Shown here: one piece after another, positions 1-12,032 of the stretch | Numbering within the stretch: the first letter of the stretch is position 1 | How the letters are laid out: the number at the start of each line of letters is the position of its first letter | Origin: Hydractinia symbiolongicarpus | Taxonomy: Eukaryota; Cnidaria; Hydrozoa; Anthoathecata; Hydractiniidae | Length of the DNA stretch: 64,000 nucleotides | Reading direction: 5' to 3' | Assembly: GCF_029227915.1 (NCBI RefSeq) | Contig: NC_079876.1 | Span: 15,438,001-15,502,000 of the forward strand | Position numbers and translations under genes: made by a program | The notes under the pieces: generated by a model | What the model was told of the DNA's origin: nothing | What the model saw: only the letters and a program-made list of their open reading frames with translations | The model's database searches: none

Positions 1-103
1 TATAACATTAGTTTCTTCAATATTGAAAAAAAGTTTATCCTTTCAATATTTTTTGGCACTTATGTACAATTACGACTATATGTTCCTGTCAACATACAAA
101 AAT

Positions 104-290
104 AAAAAAAGTCATCCCCGCTGACCGTGCTGGTGGATATCTCGGCAGAAGCAACTGAGATCCCGGCAAGGCGGTTAATTCGCTTCATGAACACGTGCTA
201 TTTTTACAAGGTTTTCTGAACCATGGCGAGATCTTGGGTAAGTGAGGCAGCCCGGTGAACCGAGCCAGCTCGCCTTCATATGAACAGTTT
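104..290. repeat. Dispersed repeat, copy A (inverse of the copy at 13195)
   Basis: This block contains gagatcccggcaagg-type and catggcgagatcttggg-type segments. They match, in reverse complement, the block at 13195-13380; the stretch at 222-252 corresponds to the complement of about 13200-13232. The internal pieces are near-palindromes around GAGATCTC. It looks like a short interspersed non-coding element; its ends and class are unknown. Confidence 0.5.
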
Positions 291-2724
291 CTAAGTTTAT
301 GCAAGTTAACAAATGTTCATATGATTCTGAGGTATTTATTTGCGACCATCTATTGCCAATTGGAAATTTTCGAGGTTTTTTCTTCTCTGACAACGAAGGA
401 AATATTTTTCGACTATCAACTCACAATAACCTTAAAAAAGAATTAACTGACTAACTGTACAATACCATGAGAATCAATACACTCTTCTCTTCTTTATAAG
501 AATTATACTATATAATATCCAAGATGAAATTAGACAAAAAATTAGGAATATACTTAGAAAATATCCTCATCTTGAAATTTTGCTCGCATCCTAAATAGTA
601 AACACTTGTAAAACACTATTCTAAAAAAGAATGCAGCAGCAGCAAACGTTGCGTGTGTGAAAGCTAGTTAAGAGAATAAAATTAAAACATTTTAAATAAA
701 AACACAAGCCATATTTACGCCGATTTCAAAGATTACCTTTAAAACCCTTGCACTTTAAAAGGACATCAATACGCTTTGTTTCATGGAATTGGACGGAGCA
801 TATTAGGAAACGAACAATGAAAACGCAGTTATTCTTTGATATCAGATAATCGAAAATTTTCAATTTCGTGTTCTTTTGTCGAGTTAAGAGAAATACAACA
901 TTCTTAGGGCCGGCTTTAAAAGGGCCGCTGAGGTAGTCATTTCCCCTGTTTTTCTCGCTAAAATAAAACACCACTTGGATTTGCATGTACAAACCCTGGG
1001 AATAAGGGTGGTACGATTTGTAAGAAAATACACCAGTGTTGCCGCGATAAATATCAGATAAAAACTTCATGTATATACTAACACTTTCCATAATATATCA
1101 CTTAACGAAGTGGACAGTGTAAGGTAAGTCATAGGTCATTGAACTTTAAGATGGCATAACAGAAACCTGCCAGCATGGATGAAAAAGACATGAACAAAAA
1201 CCACCGTCTGAAACCACATACAAGTGGTCCGCTACAGTTATCACCCTCTAATGGTGTAGGTATTACAGAAAACAAATGTAACTTCACAGCCTAGTTAGGA
1301 AACAGAAATTCTAAAAAAGAGAATCGGAATAAATAATAGTTTCTGCCTGATAATATAATCTCAGCTAAGCGTTTAGGGATGGCACCGAAGCCTTCAGGGA
1401 CATCTTGTCACCCCAATTTCTGGACATTTTTGGGTGTTATAAAAAAAGAAGAGGCTATTGTACGTGTTTCGGTACTTCAGTAGTATCTTCAAGGACATCC
1501 TGCTCCATCTTGACAAGGACGATATCTTGACAGCAACACCAGAATTCAGCGTATCGTAGGCTTTTTAATACTATGTATATTATATGTATATTGTTTTTAG
1601 TTTAGCATTTAAATTAATTTTGAAATACCTTTGTTACATATACTTCACTTTGTATCGCTTTACAGCGAATTCGTTTCTTTCATTGCTATCAGAAATTAGT
1701 TAGTTTGCTTCGATAATTTGTAGCATCAAACTAGTTTTATAACACAGCTGGAAATGACTTAAAATATAAAATGACCAAAATAGGAACAATTCTCCTGGGA
1801 GCAATTTGCCTAGTACCATTATGCCGAGTTAGAGCAATATTACAAATGAAACATTTTTCTCCAAAATTCCCGCATTTCTTGAAAAGTTTAATTGGAAAAT
1901 ATTACTTAAAAACGTTCTTAAAGGTAAAATTCTCCCCAAAAGAAAGCACATATGACTTATCGGCCACCCTTGATTAAAATAATGAAACTCCCTCATCTAT
2001 CATTAGTATTACAGTTTTGTACTGGTGTTCCTGTTTTTATCTTTAGTTCTTTTAAATTTAGCACGGCTTTAATTTTCTAATCAAATTTTGCCAATTTTAA
2101 TTCATATAAAAAAAGGTTGTCAGAACAAGGTATTTAGTTATGCTTCACCTATCAAATTGTTTTATTTGTGTACCACAGCGATGTAACTTTACTTTTTATA
2201 TTTTCGTGCATCATGTATATACATTATGTGGCTTTGTGGGATTTTTATAAAAGAAGCAGCTTTTTACATTACGGGAAGAAAAGTTGGTGGAAAGAAAATT
2301 TGGCGGTTTGACAATTTTGACAAAAATTCTCCAAATATTCTTCCGACCAAGGCAAAATTTCTTTCTTAAAGGTGTAAAAATTACTTCGCCGGAATAAGTC
2401 TATTTTTATGGCTTTGTTAGCAAAGAAAATGCGATTAGTCATGTATGTAAAAGAAAGAACACTTCTTACATTTTTGGGTCATCAGCTCTTGATTATACAA
2501 CTTTCTTAAAAACATTCTTCAAAATAATATTTTGAGGGAAATATCCACTGTCTTTACTATTTGTGTATTTTTAACAGTATCTCGCATTTTTAAATAAATA
2601 CTAAGAATCATTAAGAAAATAGTTTATTTATTTGACATTGATAAAAAAATAAAGGTACAACTCAGTGTTATTTAACATCTGTGTTCTAATGATCTCTCAA
2701 CCTTAAAATGATGAGAAACATATA
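291..2724. other. No recognisable gene
   Basis: AT-rich sequence without a recognisable coding exon. A 121-codon minus-strand open frame at 726-1091 and a 68-codon plus-strand frame at 1771-1977 show no domain, no splice context and no family resemblance I can name. I treat the stretch as intergenic. Confidence 0.4.
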
Positions 2725-2890
2725 CAGTGGACTCTCTATAACCTAAACCCCTGTAACTCGAATCTCTCCTTAACTCGAACGATTTCGATGGCACGGTAGG
2801 AATTTCCTAATAAACTCTCGAGCCCCTATAACCCGAATATCTCCTTAACTCGAACGTTTTTTTGGTCTCTTCGGGTATTTCCCATCTATA
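2725..2890 (+). mobile_element. End of a pogo/Tigger-like DNA transposon
   Basis: After a TA dinucleotide at 2723-2724 the sequence starts CAGTGGACTCTCTATAAC and continues with repeats of the type taactcgaa at about 2753-2850. CAGT...CTCTATAACTCGAA is the characteristic terminal sequence of pogo/Tigger elements, which target TA. I did not find the matching inverted terminus downstream or an intact transposase, so this is probably one end of a decayed copy. Confidence 0.5.
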
Positions 2891-3899
2891 TCGCGAACAT
2901 CGCAACTGTATCTATAACTTTATATGAAACAAGCAGTTTTTTGCATTGTTTTGGCTCGCTGTAAACGTAAACAGAGTCTTAGCTTATTCGAAAGTTTCAT
3001 ATCTACATGTGCGAGGGGGTCTTAAATGATTCGAATGTCATATGAACAAAACGTAAACACGAAGAAGAATACTTCTGGTTTTTTTTATCAGAAATCTGTA
3101 ATTCTGTACATTTTTTGTCGGTTGTAATTATTTGAGTTGAATATTTTTGTAATTTTAACGTGTGCTTTAGATGTTAATAATTTCATGCACACAAGACTGG
3201 AACGTCGCGAAAATGATTTAAAATAAGGAGGTTTTCTTGCAGTAAAATGACTTCGCGAGAACATACGCTACCTGCCTCTAAAAAAAATCTTTTAGTCGTT
3301 AACATTTTTAATGATAAAAATCTTAACGATGATTCGATAATAGATTATTTCGAATGTTTTTAACCAATCTCGTCTTGTCACGTGAAGCCAGGGGGGTCGT
3401 GTTTTACAAAAAAAAAATTATTTGTCGCAATCGAAAAGAACACGTCAAACAGGACACACACATTGCGTGTTTTTTGTTAAACGGTATAAATTTTTTTTGT
3501 TACTACTTTCGAAGCATGGTTAAAGAACATTAAACAGCAAATAAACTACGCTCAAGTTCAAGGTTAAAGTTTTTAATATAAAAAATGACAGTCCTGATGT
3601 GGTGGAGTTGGATGTTACATCAAAGAAGACACTCGAGTACAAAGTTAGAAAACATATTAGTCATATTGAGATTTTGAGACATCTGACAAAACAACATGCT
3701 TCGTGACTTCTGGGGACATTCTATCAATTGAGTTATGTGGATAGTGAAAAAAGTGAATTGCTAATTAAGGCTGAGCACCAACTATCAGAATGGAATGATT
3801 TCGTTTTTATTACCGAGTACTAGTATAGATGTTTACGACTATCGCCACTTTCAGATTACGTATATTGTAATTAAAATTTAAAAAAGGTTATAAATAAAT

Positions 3900-4703
3900 G
3901 TTTTCCCGACAATTAAAAGGCGAGAGTGACCCTATTCCGAAAGTAGATAATCCTATAAACTACCAAACATTCGTCCAACATTTACATTACTCTCGTTGTC
4001 AAAGGTTTATGAACTTATTTCGTTAACTCAATTGATCAAGTTTATTTAAGAAAATGCTTTTTTATATACAACCTCACAATCAGGTGTCCAAAAGGAACAT
4101 TCATGTACTACATTGTTATTTGCATTCAAAGATGACATTGTTGAAGAAATGTGTAAAGGTAAATTAGGCTTTATTACCGATTATTACAAAGCTTTTGATG
4201 AAGTCAACTATCCAAATCTTTTTAAAAAACTTTGATCTATCCAACAAATTTCTTCGTGTCATTCAAAGTTATCTTCCTGAACGCACACAGTACGCTCGAA
4301 TTGGTGATAGTATAATCAACGCCCAAGTCGATCTTCTTTGGAGTGCCACCAGGGCAGTATAATAGGTCCAGACCTAATAACCTCTATGTACTTGACATGT
4401 CTACCATTTTACAGAATCATACTTTACCATACGAAGATAGAGTTATGTCAGTGATATCTCTGAAACTGATCTCATGATCTCAATGTCATGAGTAACTTGG
4501 TCACAAAATGGAACCTTACATTAAATCCAACTAAAACATACAGTATACTTTTTGGCACATCACAAATGACCAATAAACACAAGCTAGAAAATACATACGG
4601 AATTTTATGTAATGGTAAGCCTCTCGAACGAAAAGAAACAATTAAACAATTTGGAATAAACTCTAATGAAAGTAAGCCTGTGAAAAAAAATTGTAAAAGG
4701 TAG
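3900..4703 (+). pseudogene. LINE-type reverse transcriptase remnant
   Basis: Read across three frames, this segment resembles a non-LTR retrotransposon reverse transcriptase in the right order: PIPKVDNP then LSKVYELI (finger region), HSCTTLLFAFKDDI, a YYKAFDEVNYPNLFKKL stretch matching the first catalytic Asp motif (D.SKAFD, here altered), an SYLPERTQYARIGD stretch, and a thumb region from 4488 (LTLNPTKT.SILFG ... KQFGI). Frameshifts and stops break it repeatedly, and the YADD box was not found intact. It is a dead copy; a relative lies at 33150. The endonuclease domain was not recognised upstream. Confidence 0.75.
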
Positions 4704-4873
4704 GCCTACTCAGACAGCGGTATAAAGTAAGTTTGTTTGTGGTCAATTTTTTATGAGTTGGTAATCGCAAATTATGAAAGAATTTTCAATACGGCTTTAA
4801 AAATAAATTTACAATTATTCCAATTTTTTTTACCAATTTCCAGATAAAAACGCTCTTCATGTGATATTACAAT

Positions 4874-5788
4874 TTAAGTTTTGTTTGAACAAGGTGTTTC
4901 ATTCACTTCAGACGAAAACAATGCTTTAATTGATTTTTTAAAATTAACCAATCGTATTGTACATACGAAGGGATTCATGCAGCTATTGGACAAAATAAAA
5001 ACTATTTCCAGATCTCTCAGGATATGAATGAACGTGCAATCGCAGTGCTGACAAAAATAGATAATGTATATCATAATAGAAGCCGGCAAGTATGTGCATA
5101 TAAACAATACGAGAATCACCAGGAAAGCTCTCGTAACCTTCTTCTCCATTAGTAATCTTTTAAGACGGAATTTTTCGTCCGATGATTCTTCTGTCGTCAT
5201 CAGAAGACGGAGCTCTGTGGTTTTTTGTCGTAAGAATTTATAAACCTTAACGTATGTCAAACACATAAAAATGAAAGCCAATAGAACGCACGTGTTTGCA
5301 TATATTAGCAAGTATTCAACGAAACCAACCTTGAAGTAGATAAAAGGTACGGTTACCGAAAACAACCAAATACCAACGGCTATAAAAACACATTTTTTCA
5401 AACTAAAATGGATTCTATGCTTTATAGGATATATTATGGCAGTGAATCGGTCTGCGCATAAAACTCCAAGATTTAAAATGCTTGCGGTAATCGATACAAA
5501 ATATGGCAGTTGAAACATAATTTTGATGTCTTCATTTAACTTGCCAACACTCTCTCGCGCATGCCCGTAAACAGACAATGGCGATGTTATTAAGCCAATT
5601 ATCAAATCACTAAATGCCAGATTTACGAGAAAAAAGTTAAAAGGAGTTCTTAGGTTCTGCAGCGGATCTCGTATGACCACGAATATAATGATTCCATTTC
5701 CGATAACTGACAGAAGAGTGATGATGGACGAAATCGTTGCCGTAAAAATGGATAGCTCGGTTGGAGGCCGTACAGCGTCACAATACAT
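4874..5788 (-). CDS. Class A (rhodopsin-like) G-protein-coupled receptor, intronless
   Basis: A single 304-codon frame from ATG at 5788 to the stop encodes a plausible seven-helix receptor. Landmarks: GN with Asn31 in TM1 (about 14-38); LAFSD with Asp61 in TM2 (50-70); CADRF at 111-115 ending TM3, a DRF form of the DRY motif; Trp141 in TM4; TM5 about 158-182; a basic third loop at 183-220 with an ESSDEK acidic patch; TM6 with Pro235; TM7 with NPFVC at 272-276 instead of NPxxY. The usual TM3 extracellular Cys is not evident, while Cys246, Cys249 and Cys251 crowd the third extracellular loop. Members of this class signal from the plasma membrane through G proteins. The ligand cannot be inferred; cnidarians carry many such intronless orphan receptors. 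There is no signal peptide, which is normal. Confidence 0.9.
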   Translation of the reverse strand: MYCDAVRPPTELSIFTATISSIITLLSVIGNGIIIFVVIRDPLQNLRTPFNFFLVNLAFSDLIIGLITSPLSVYGHARESVGKLNEDIKIMFQLPYFVSITASILNLGVLCADRFTAIIYPIKHRIHFSLKKCVFIAVGIWLFSVTVPFIYFKVGFVEYLLIYANTCVLLAFIFMCLTYVKVYKFLRQKTTELRLLMTTEESSDEKFRLKRLLMEKKVTRAFLVILVLFICTYLPASIMIYIIYFCQHCDCTFIHILRDLEIVFILSNSCMNPFVCTIRLVNFKKSIKALFSSEVNETPCSNKT

Positions 5789-8105
5789 TTCTTTACTTAA
5801 ATTGAGGTGGAAATCTAAAAAAAAGTTAAATAAATGATCAATAATGAAGCAACAAAAACCTTAAGAATATAACATGTGGAACAAAATACAAGCTGTTCCT
5901 TAGTTTTACTGAGCTAGATATTATTACAGCAGGCCATCCGGGATGGTGGGTGTGTTTAGATGTGCGTATAAAGTTGAGTTTTTACGTGGTAACAAAATGG
6001 ATTCCAGCGGAACGGGACAAAAAATATACTCACGTTTTAGGGACTACTAATTATTCCTTTGTTTTTATAAATTTTTTTCCGTTCCTGTCCGCAAGAAAAG
6101 CTGTACGATTATATTTTTTGAAAATTCATCCTTATTTGAATGTGATACTAAACCATGCTGCAATAAAAGATATGCTTTCTTCGCAACAAAAGCGAAACAA
6201 ATCTCTCTTATGTGTTATATCGTCGCAGGAAGAATATTATCTGGTCTCCGTGCATAGAAAGAAAATATATTCGTTTCCATCGCTAACTCCTTCTCAAATC
6301 GCTATCTTCGACTCGCAGTTTTTTTGAAAACCAAGACTAAACAACAACCCTCGTTTTCATCGAAAGTCAAAAACAAGAAGTAATGATTTGACTGAACAGG
6401 CAAGCAAACAAAAAGCCGTGCAATCAGCTAAGTAGAACAAGATCACAGAAATCTTTGATACACTTGTACTGATTTTTGTTTGTCCTTTCCGACTTTGTTT
6501 TTGAATAACTGAATTTCTGACAAAGGGAATTTCCCAATATCTCCAAGAGTGTCTTTTTATTGTTTATTTATATTTTCTTCATAGCTACACAATGCTATCC
6601 TTATTATGAGTGTAAAAACAAGAACAATATTGCATAGTAGACACTTCTGGATTCACTCACTTCTATGGACTATTTTTCAGAAAACTCTTCCATAAAAGCA
6701 GTATATATGTTCAGGATCTCGAGTATCGACATCTAGATCTTGAGTCTTGCAGAGTATCGGGTTATGGGCTTTAACCCAGGGTATCGGGTCTCATTTTTCA
6801 CATACGCCGCATAATTGAAAATCAGGACGAAAAAAAAAGATCGCAGCAGCTTGGTTTCATAAGTTACTCTACTTCGGAGGGTGAATTAATCCGAACATTT
6901 TTTTAACTCTGCTATTGGTCGGGCTAATTAATGAAAACACCATGCCGTGAGAATGTGACGTAAAAAATTGTTTACATGTCACATCAACTTTTGTCTCTAA
7001 GACATAACTTATCTAAATTTACTTCTTACTTTATGGTCTTTTTAAGACGGAGAGCGTTCTGTCATCAAAGAAAAACAAATGAAGCACATCTTAAAAGAGA
7101 ATTATGCCTTCCAGATATTCTTCCTGATCTCTTTTCTGTAGGAATCTGTGTGGCTGTTGTTAAATAGAACAGTGCATTAAAAACAACAGTGGAAAGCACT
7201 TCCCTTGCTATGGGAATATATTTTGATTATATTTTGTTTTTGTTTCGATTGAAGGTTTTAAATTGTAGACATTCGAAAGTGAAATCAAACGCTATTGCGC
7301 AAATTTTTTCCCCTTCTTTTGGTTTCCGTGCAATTTCTTACAAACAATAGTTTTTGTTCGTAAAATAATCTCCGTAAGCACTTACGAAACTCAGGGTTTA
7401 TGTACTTTCTGTTAACCATGTCACATGTACGCAAAGATTTTGCGAACGTAAGAGAATGAATGAACACGCAATCCCTTACGTAAAAATTTACGTACATGTG
7501 AATGCGGCTTACACGAATGTGAATCTTGTTTCGAATAAATTTAAAAAGCGTGTTCAAATATAATTTTTGTTTACAATTTAATGCATATTGATTGGTTGCA
7601 TTTTAAAGCCGAAAAGTCGGAATGGATTCTACTTTTCGCATAGCGATTCTTTCCACTGCTGCTTTCAACAATCTTACCTCCCACTTTAATTAAAAGTACA
7701 TCTTATCCTGTTTATATTATGTTAATAATTTGTAATTTAACATTTAAAATTAGAAATAATAAACCATTTTTTTGTGTTTACAACATGCTTCCTCGTCGAA
7801 AGCCTCCATTTTTTATAGTTTCCAGAAAAAGAAAGTTTGCGTGCGTATAAAAAAGAGTAAGTTGTCGTAACAAACGCAACAAATTTTTTGCAATCAATAA
7901 AGTAGAGTTAAAAGGTTTTAACAGGTAAGATCAACAAGCTGCGTGGACTCATTAACAAAGACGATGCCTCTTTCAAAACCAGTTGTAATATGCAAGAAGC
8001 ACCTTTCACCAGATTTTTGATCAACACTGGCAAAAATCCTAAGACAATTCTTAATCTTAGCAGTTCACCTGGTGGTCCCTTCGTTTGAGCATTAGAGGTA
8101 GCCAG
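5789..8105. other. No recognisable gene
   Basis: AT-rich sequence. A 125-codon plus-strand frame (5950-6327) begins at GTG rather than ATG and shows no recognisable domain. The stretch around 7370-7510 carries several acgtaa/ttacgt-type short palindromes and may be a decayed repeat. No exon is supported. Confidence 0.4.
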
Positions 8106-8177
8106 GAGACCCAGCGTAATTTTTCTTACCACCGGGAAATCGGAGTAGTTAAGGTGGAAAAAATTACGCTGGGTCTC
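8106..8177. repeat. Hairpin with perfect 19-bp arms
   Basis: gagacccagcgtaattttt (8106-8124) is exactly complementary to 8159-8177, with a 34-nt loop that itself contains CCACC...GGTGG. Immediately downstream, GCGGCCA-aaatc-TGGCCGC is a second small inverted repeat. The size would suit a miniature fold-back element or a small-RNA precursor; the sequence alone does not decide. Confidence 0.7.
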
Positions 8178-10309
8178 AAACGATTTTTCTGCGGCCAAAA
8201 TCTGGCCGCGATTTTTTATTGGCTAATTCTATTGTTCTTTGCTCACGTGGTCCACGTCGGGGAAAGCCCTTTTCATCCGAATATTCCAGCGAGTGGTTTC
8301 ACTCACCCTAACAAACATTAGTAAACTATTAAAGTTTTTACCTTATTAAGATGTGGCGAACCTTGGTAAAGAACTCACAGATAAATTAAAATGGCCTCCG
8401 AAACGATTAGTCACATTCTTATATTTAAACTCGGGGTTTACGCTGAGTCATTCGTTCGCGTCCAAGCTTTTGTTTGAGAGCAACTCATTTTATCAACTCG
8501 AAGAAGAAAGCTTAGTTAACTAGGCTACATTAGAGGCTACGTGCTCTTGTTTAACGGTAAGTTTAGAGCTTTTGAATATACTGTGATACGACATGGCGGG
8601 AAGTTACGGGCTTCTGTTTTGTACCGCACGCTATTTCCTGCTCGCCGTATGTTGAACCTCGATCACAGGTCATCTAGCGTTCCTTTTGAAATTTTGAGAA
8701 TAAAACACCAATCTCGTCTCCAAGGCGAGATTAAATGAAACACGTGTTGTTGTTGTTTTTCTTGTACTAATTAGCTTTTCGTATCATGTACGCGTTTTAT
8801 CCTCACTTTAAAGAACGCTATTGCTCTGGGATCACGGTTGCGTGAAATTTTATCGTTAAGTCCAGGTGCATCCAGGCCCATGTTTCAAGTTGGTCATTAA
8901 AGGTTTCATCCTGCGTCTAGTCCGTGTTTTTCCTTCCACGTGGTCCCGATGGACAACAGAAGGTAGTGTTTTACAGACCTTTTAAATCAAACGCTCATGG
9001 CTTTAACTTTAAACAAGAGAAACTTTGTGTGCTAAAAGTCTTTCTGGGCGATTTGGACGGTTTATACACACGTATGTCCGAGGCATTAAAATAGAGGAAA
9101 GGACCCTGGGAACGAGGTAAGAGAAAAGCACACGGTTCACTGGTAAGTTATATTGCTTCCACTTTCATTCTCCTCCTCACAACAGCTTTCCCACCTATTT
9201 TATACTTTAGCACATTATAAGCTATAGATTCTAATAATGACAAAGTATGCCTTTCACTTGTCCCTGTAGATAATTAAAAGCGTAGTTTTGAACTGTTGCT
9301 GGCAAAATATGATATCAAAAGACCTAAAAAGTCTACTGAAACAAGCAAAAAAGTAGTGTTCACCTTTCCCAACTTTTCTTCTTTCTATCTTCAGATTTAC
9401 TTTTATAATAGCTTCGTTCGCATTCCTGTGTACATAAAAGATATTATTTTTTGCGGACACGACTTTCACTTTATTTTAAATATTATTTTGCTTTCTTTTC
9501 TTTTTTTCTCTGGTATGAATCATAAACATACATTTAATCTCTTCGAATAACTCAGTAGTAACTTTTACTTTCTATGTCCATTTAATATCAGTGCAGTGGC
9601 CATGATAGCTCAACGGGGGAGAGCAAAGTAGGAGAGTAAATACCGGTTGTTAACGGAGAGGCGAACAAAAAATTATTTTGTGGCAGCAGCAAAATAAAGT
9701 TTAAGCGAGAGAAAAAAATTATAGATTTCTAAATCATAAAATCTGCTAAGATAACAAAGAAATAACTCTATTTCACAACTAAGTATCTATATGTACCTTC
9801 CTGGCAACCATGTTACAGAATTTTCATGGCTGTAAGAAGTGAAAATAAGTAGGTTTTAGATGTACTTACCAGTAAACATCAAAAATAAGCTCTTTCATTA
9901 AGATAATAATTTACGTACTATAGTAGTAACATCATTTTATAACCTTCATTATACTTCTTCGAACTTAAGAAATATTTGTCACAAATTTGTTCAGTAGTAT
10001 AAAATGACAAGAATTTGTATCTACGTATTATTCAAGTTACTAGGTGAATTGAATTTATCATTTTTGAAATCAGTATTTGTTTACATCTGCTATGTTAAAA
10101 TTGTGACGAGGATCGGCAACGATGCAAGAAGTAAGCGTGTTTATCGCCTTCTCAAATCTAACCGATATCAACAGCAAAAGGATCCGATCTCAGGACATGA
10201 AGAAATTGTGGGTGTTTATATTGTTAATATTTTCATATCTTGCAAAGTGCAATTCCTTTTTTTTTCTCAAAAGTGTCCTTACTTGGAAATTCCATGTCGC
10301 TAATTAGAA
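8178..10309. other. No recognisable gene
   Basis: No supported exon. At 9599-9635 tagctcaacgggggagagc looks like a tRNA A box, but no B box or cloverleaf follows, so no tRNA is called. A 99-codon frame at 10004-10303 lies just upstream of the integrase remnant and could be a decayed part of it, but I see no motif. Confidence 0.35.
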
Positions 10310-10835
10310 ATGTTTTTTTACCTTTTTAGATATTTTGCAGCACCACTCTCGGAACCGTTATCGTACCTGAACAATCGGAGGTTTCCTGTGATCATGGAAC
10401 ATTCCCATAACAAGTTCAAAGGTGAAAACAGAGTGAAATCTCTATATGCTGGAATATCATGTCATCGTATTCAAGCATGGATCAATAATAAGGAGAAACA
10501 CTTCAAACTAAAGCCGAAAATTACCAACAAGGACGAGTTGATCGATGCAGAACAACCAATGGAGAGATTGCAAGTTGACCTAGTGAACAACCAATGGAGA
10601 GATTGCAAGTTGACCTAGTGGACATTTCTGCATCGACATCCTGTTTCAATAGTAGAACCTTCCCATATGTTCTAGCAGCTATGGATGTCTTTTCTCAATT
10701 TCTTTTTTTACACCTCTCGTTAATAAAGAACCGACAGAAATAGTGGGCCCCGTTCAACATATCTTTCGTTTTTTTTAGCCGTCCAAATTATACACAGACA
10801 GATCAAGGAAGCAAGTTTAAGCAAGTAAAGAGAGC
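10310..10835 (+). pseudogene. Retroelement-type integrase remnant
   Basis: The frame from 10310 carries AGISCHRIQAWIN followed by a basic linker and MERLQVDLV, the approach to the first catalytic Asp of an rve (DDE) integrase. It continues in another frame as PYVLAAMDVFSQFLFL and then YTDR/TDQGS around 10795-10805, matching the second catalytic Asp region (HTDQGSEF). A perfect 35-bp tandem duplication at 10551-10620 repeats the MERLQVDLV coding segment and shifts the frame. The end of the catalytic core with the Glu was not found. The family is the integrase common in cnidarian and fish genomes (related to KRBA2-like and Gypsy/Ginger integrases). This copy is inactive. Confidence 0.7.
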
Positions 10836-11260
10836 TTTGTTTTCTTAGATGGAAATATTTACATAAAAGTGTACCTATTATATGAAATTAATAAAAGATA
10901 ACAAACAAAATAAAATGTTGTTCCGTATAAACATGTTATGCGATAACAAGTGAATACAGCTATTACACGTTCCTGAGAATATGCAGAAGAATCCGAAAGC
11001 TCTTGGTGTATATATTTTTCAAAACTGTATCAATCCTGCATGAAAGTTCAGAAATCTGTTAATTTTATATGTTTTGCAAAATTAACATATAAACTTCCGG
11101 TTATAGATAAAGACGAATAAATTAGAAAAGGGTTAAAGAAATTGTTTGAACAAAATATCAAAGTCACAATTTTTTTCTTGGGAAAGTTGTTGATAACTCC
11201 AGGTTTAAAAAAATACTCGCAACAGTAATCATTGTTCCAAGGCATATAGCATATTTTCAC

Positions 11261-11510
11261 TCAATGAACGTTGAGTTTTTCCAAACATATCATGAAATGG
11301 TTCCCCTCCGTAAGATACGCACGCAAAGTTTTTTTGCTCCCGGCAAGAATCAATGGTTCCTTTAAACCTTTTTCTTGTATGTCCTCCTCCAGCTTGGCTA
11401 GGTATGTCTTTCCATCATTGTATTTGTGTTCTCTACTTCGATCGAACTCAATATACTTTAAAAGCACGGGTAGCCAATCTCTCATTTGTTTTCTAAATAA
11501 ATATGAATAG
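11261..11510 (-). pseudogene. ParB-like (ParB/sulfiredoxin fold) domain fragment
   Basis: A minus-strand frame, possibly entered from a splice acceptor near 11510, reads RDWLPVLLKYIEFDRS, then YLAKLEEDIQEKGLKEPLIL, then AYLTEGNH. The order (target site, L..DI...G...PLIL, EGNHR) is that of ParB-like nuclease or sulfiredoxin-fold domains. The usual EGNHR is EGNHF here, and a stop follows soon after (KLNVH), although the next codons (VKICYMPWN) continue the expected strand. I read it as a small broken copy or one exon of an unknown gene. No enzymatic activity is claimed. Confidence 0.45.
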
Positions 11511-12032
11511 TTTAAAAGTAAATTTAATAAACCATACAAAATTGCCTACTAAGAAAAATGTGATACATTTAGATGGACCTCTTTTTTTGGAAGACGTTTG
11601 CATTTAGTTTTTCTTTTTTGAGCACTATTAAATTTTTCATTCAAAGTCGGTTTGTGGTCATTAGTTTTTCTTCCATTTCAGTTGTGCTTTATTACGTGAA
11701 ATACTGAAAATGTTTTTCAACCAGATTACCCGCTGGTGCCTTTAAATTTTTTCGGTTAGCATTTCGGATTTGTGCATGATGTTTTAAATTTCAATTTTGC
11801 GAGTTTTGTTCTTGCCAATCCGACTTTCATGGTAGTTTGAAATATCACGTGAAATCCTGAAAACGTTTTTAACAACAACAATTTCCTTCTGCGCTTTTAC
11901 CCGCTTGACATAGAAGGTTAACGTTATTTAAAACAGACAATTCATGCGACTTTACTGCAGCCATCAATTGTGGAAAGTAATATAAAAACTACATTAACCG
12001 AGATAATGGTCCATCAATAGAGCATGTGTTTG

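Noticed and set aside
726-1091. 121-codon open frame on the minus strand
   Set aside because: No recognisable domain, no splice context and composition like the background.
5950-6327. 125-codon open frame on the plus strand
   Set aside because: Begins at GTG, no domain seen and no upstream exon.
9599-9670. tRNA-like A box (tagctcaacgggggagagc)
   Set aside because: No B box, no anticodon arm and no paired acceptor stem follow.
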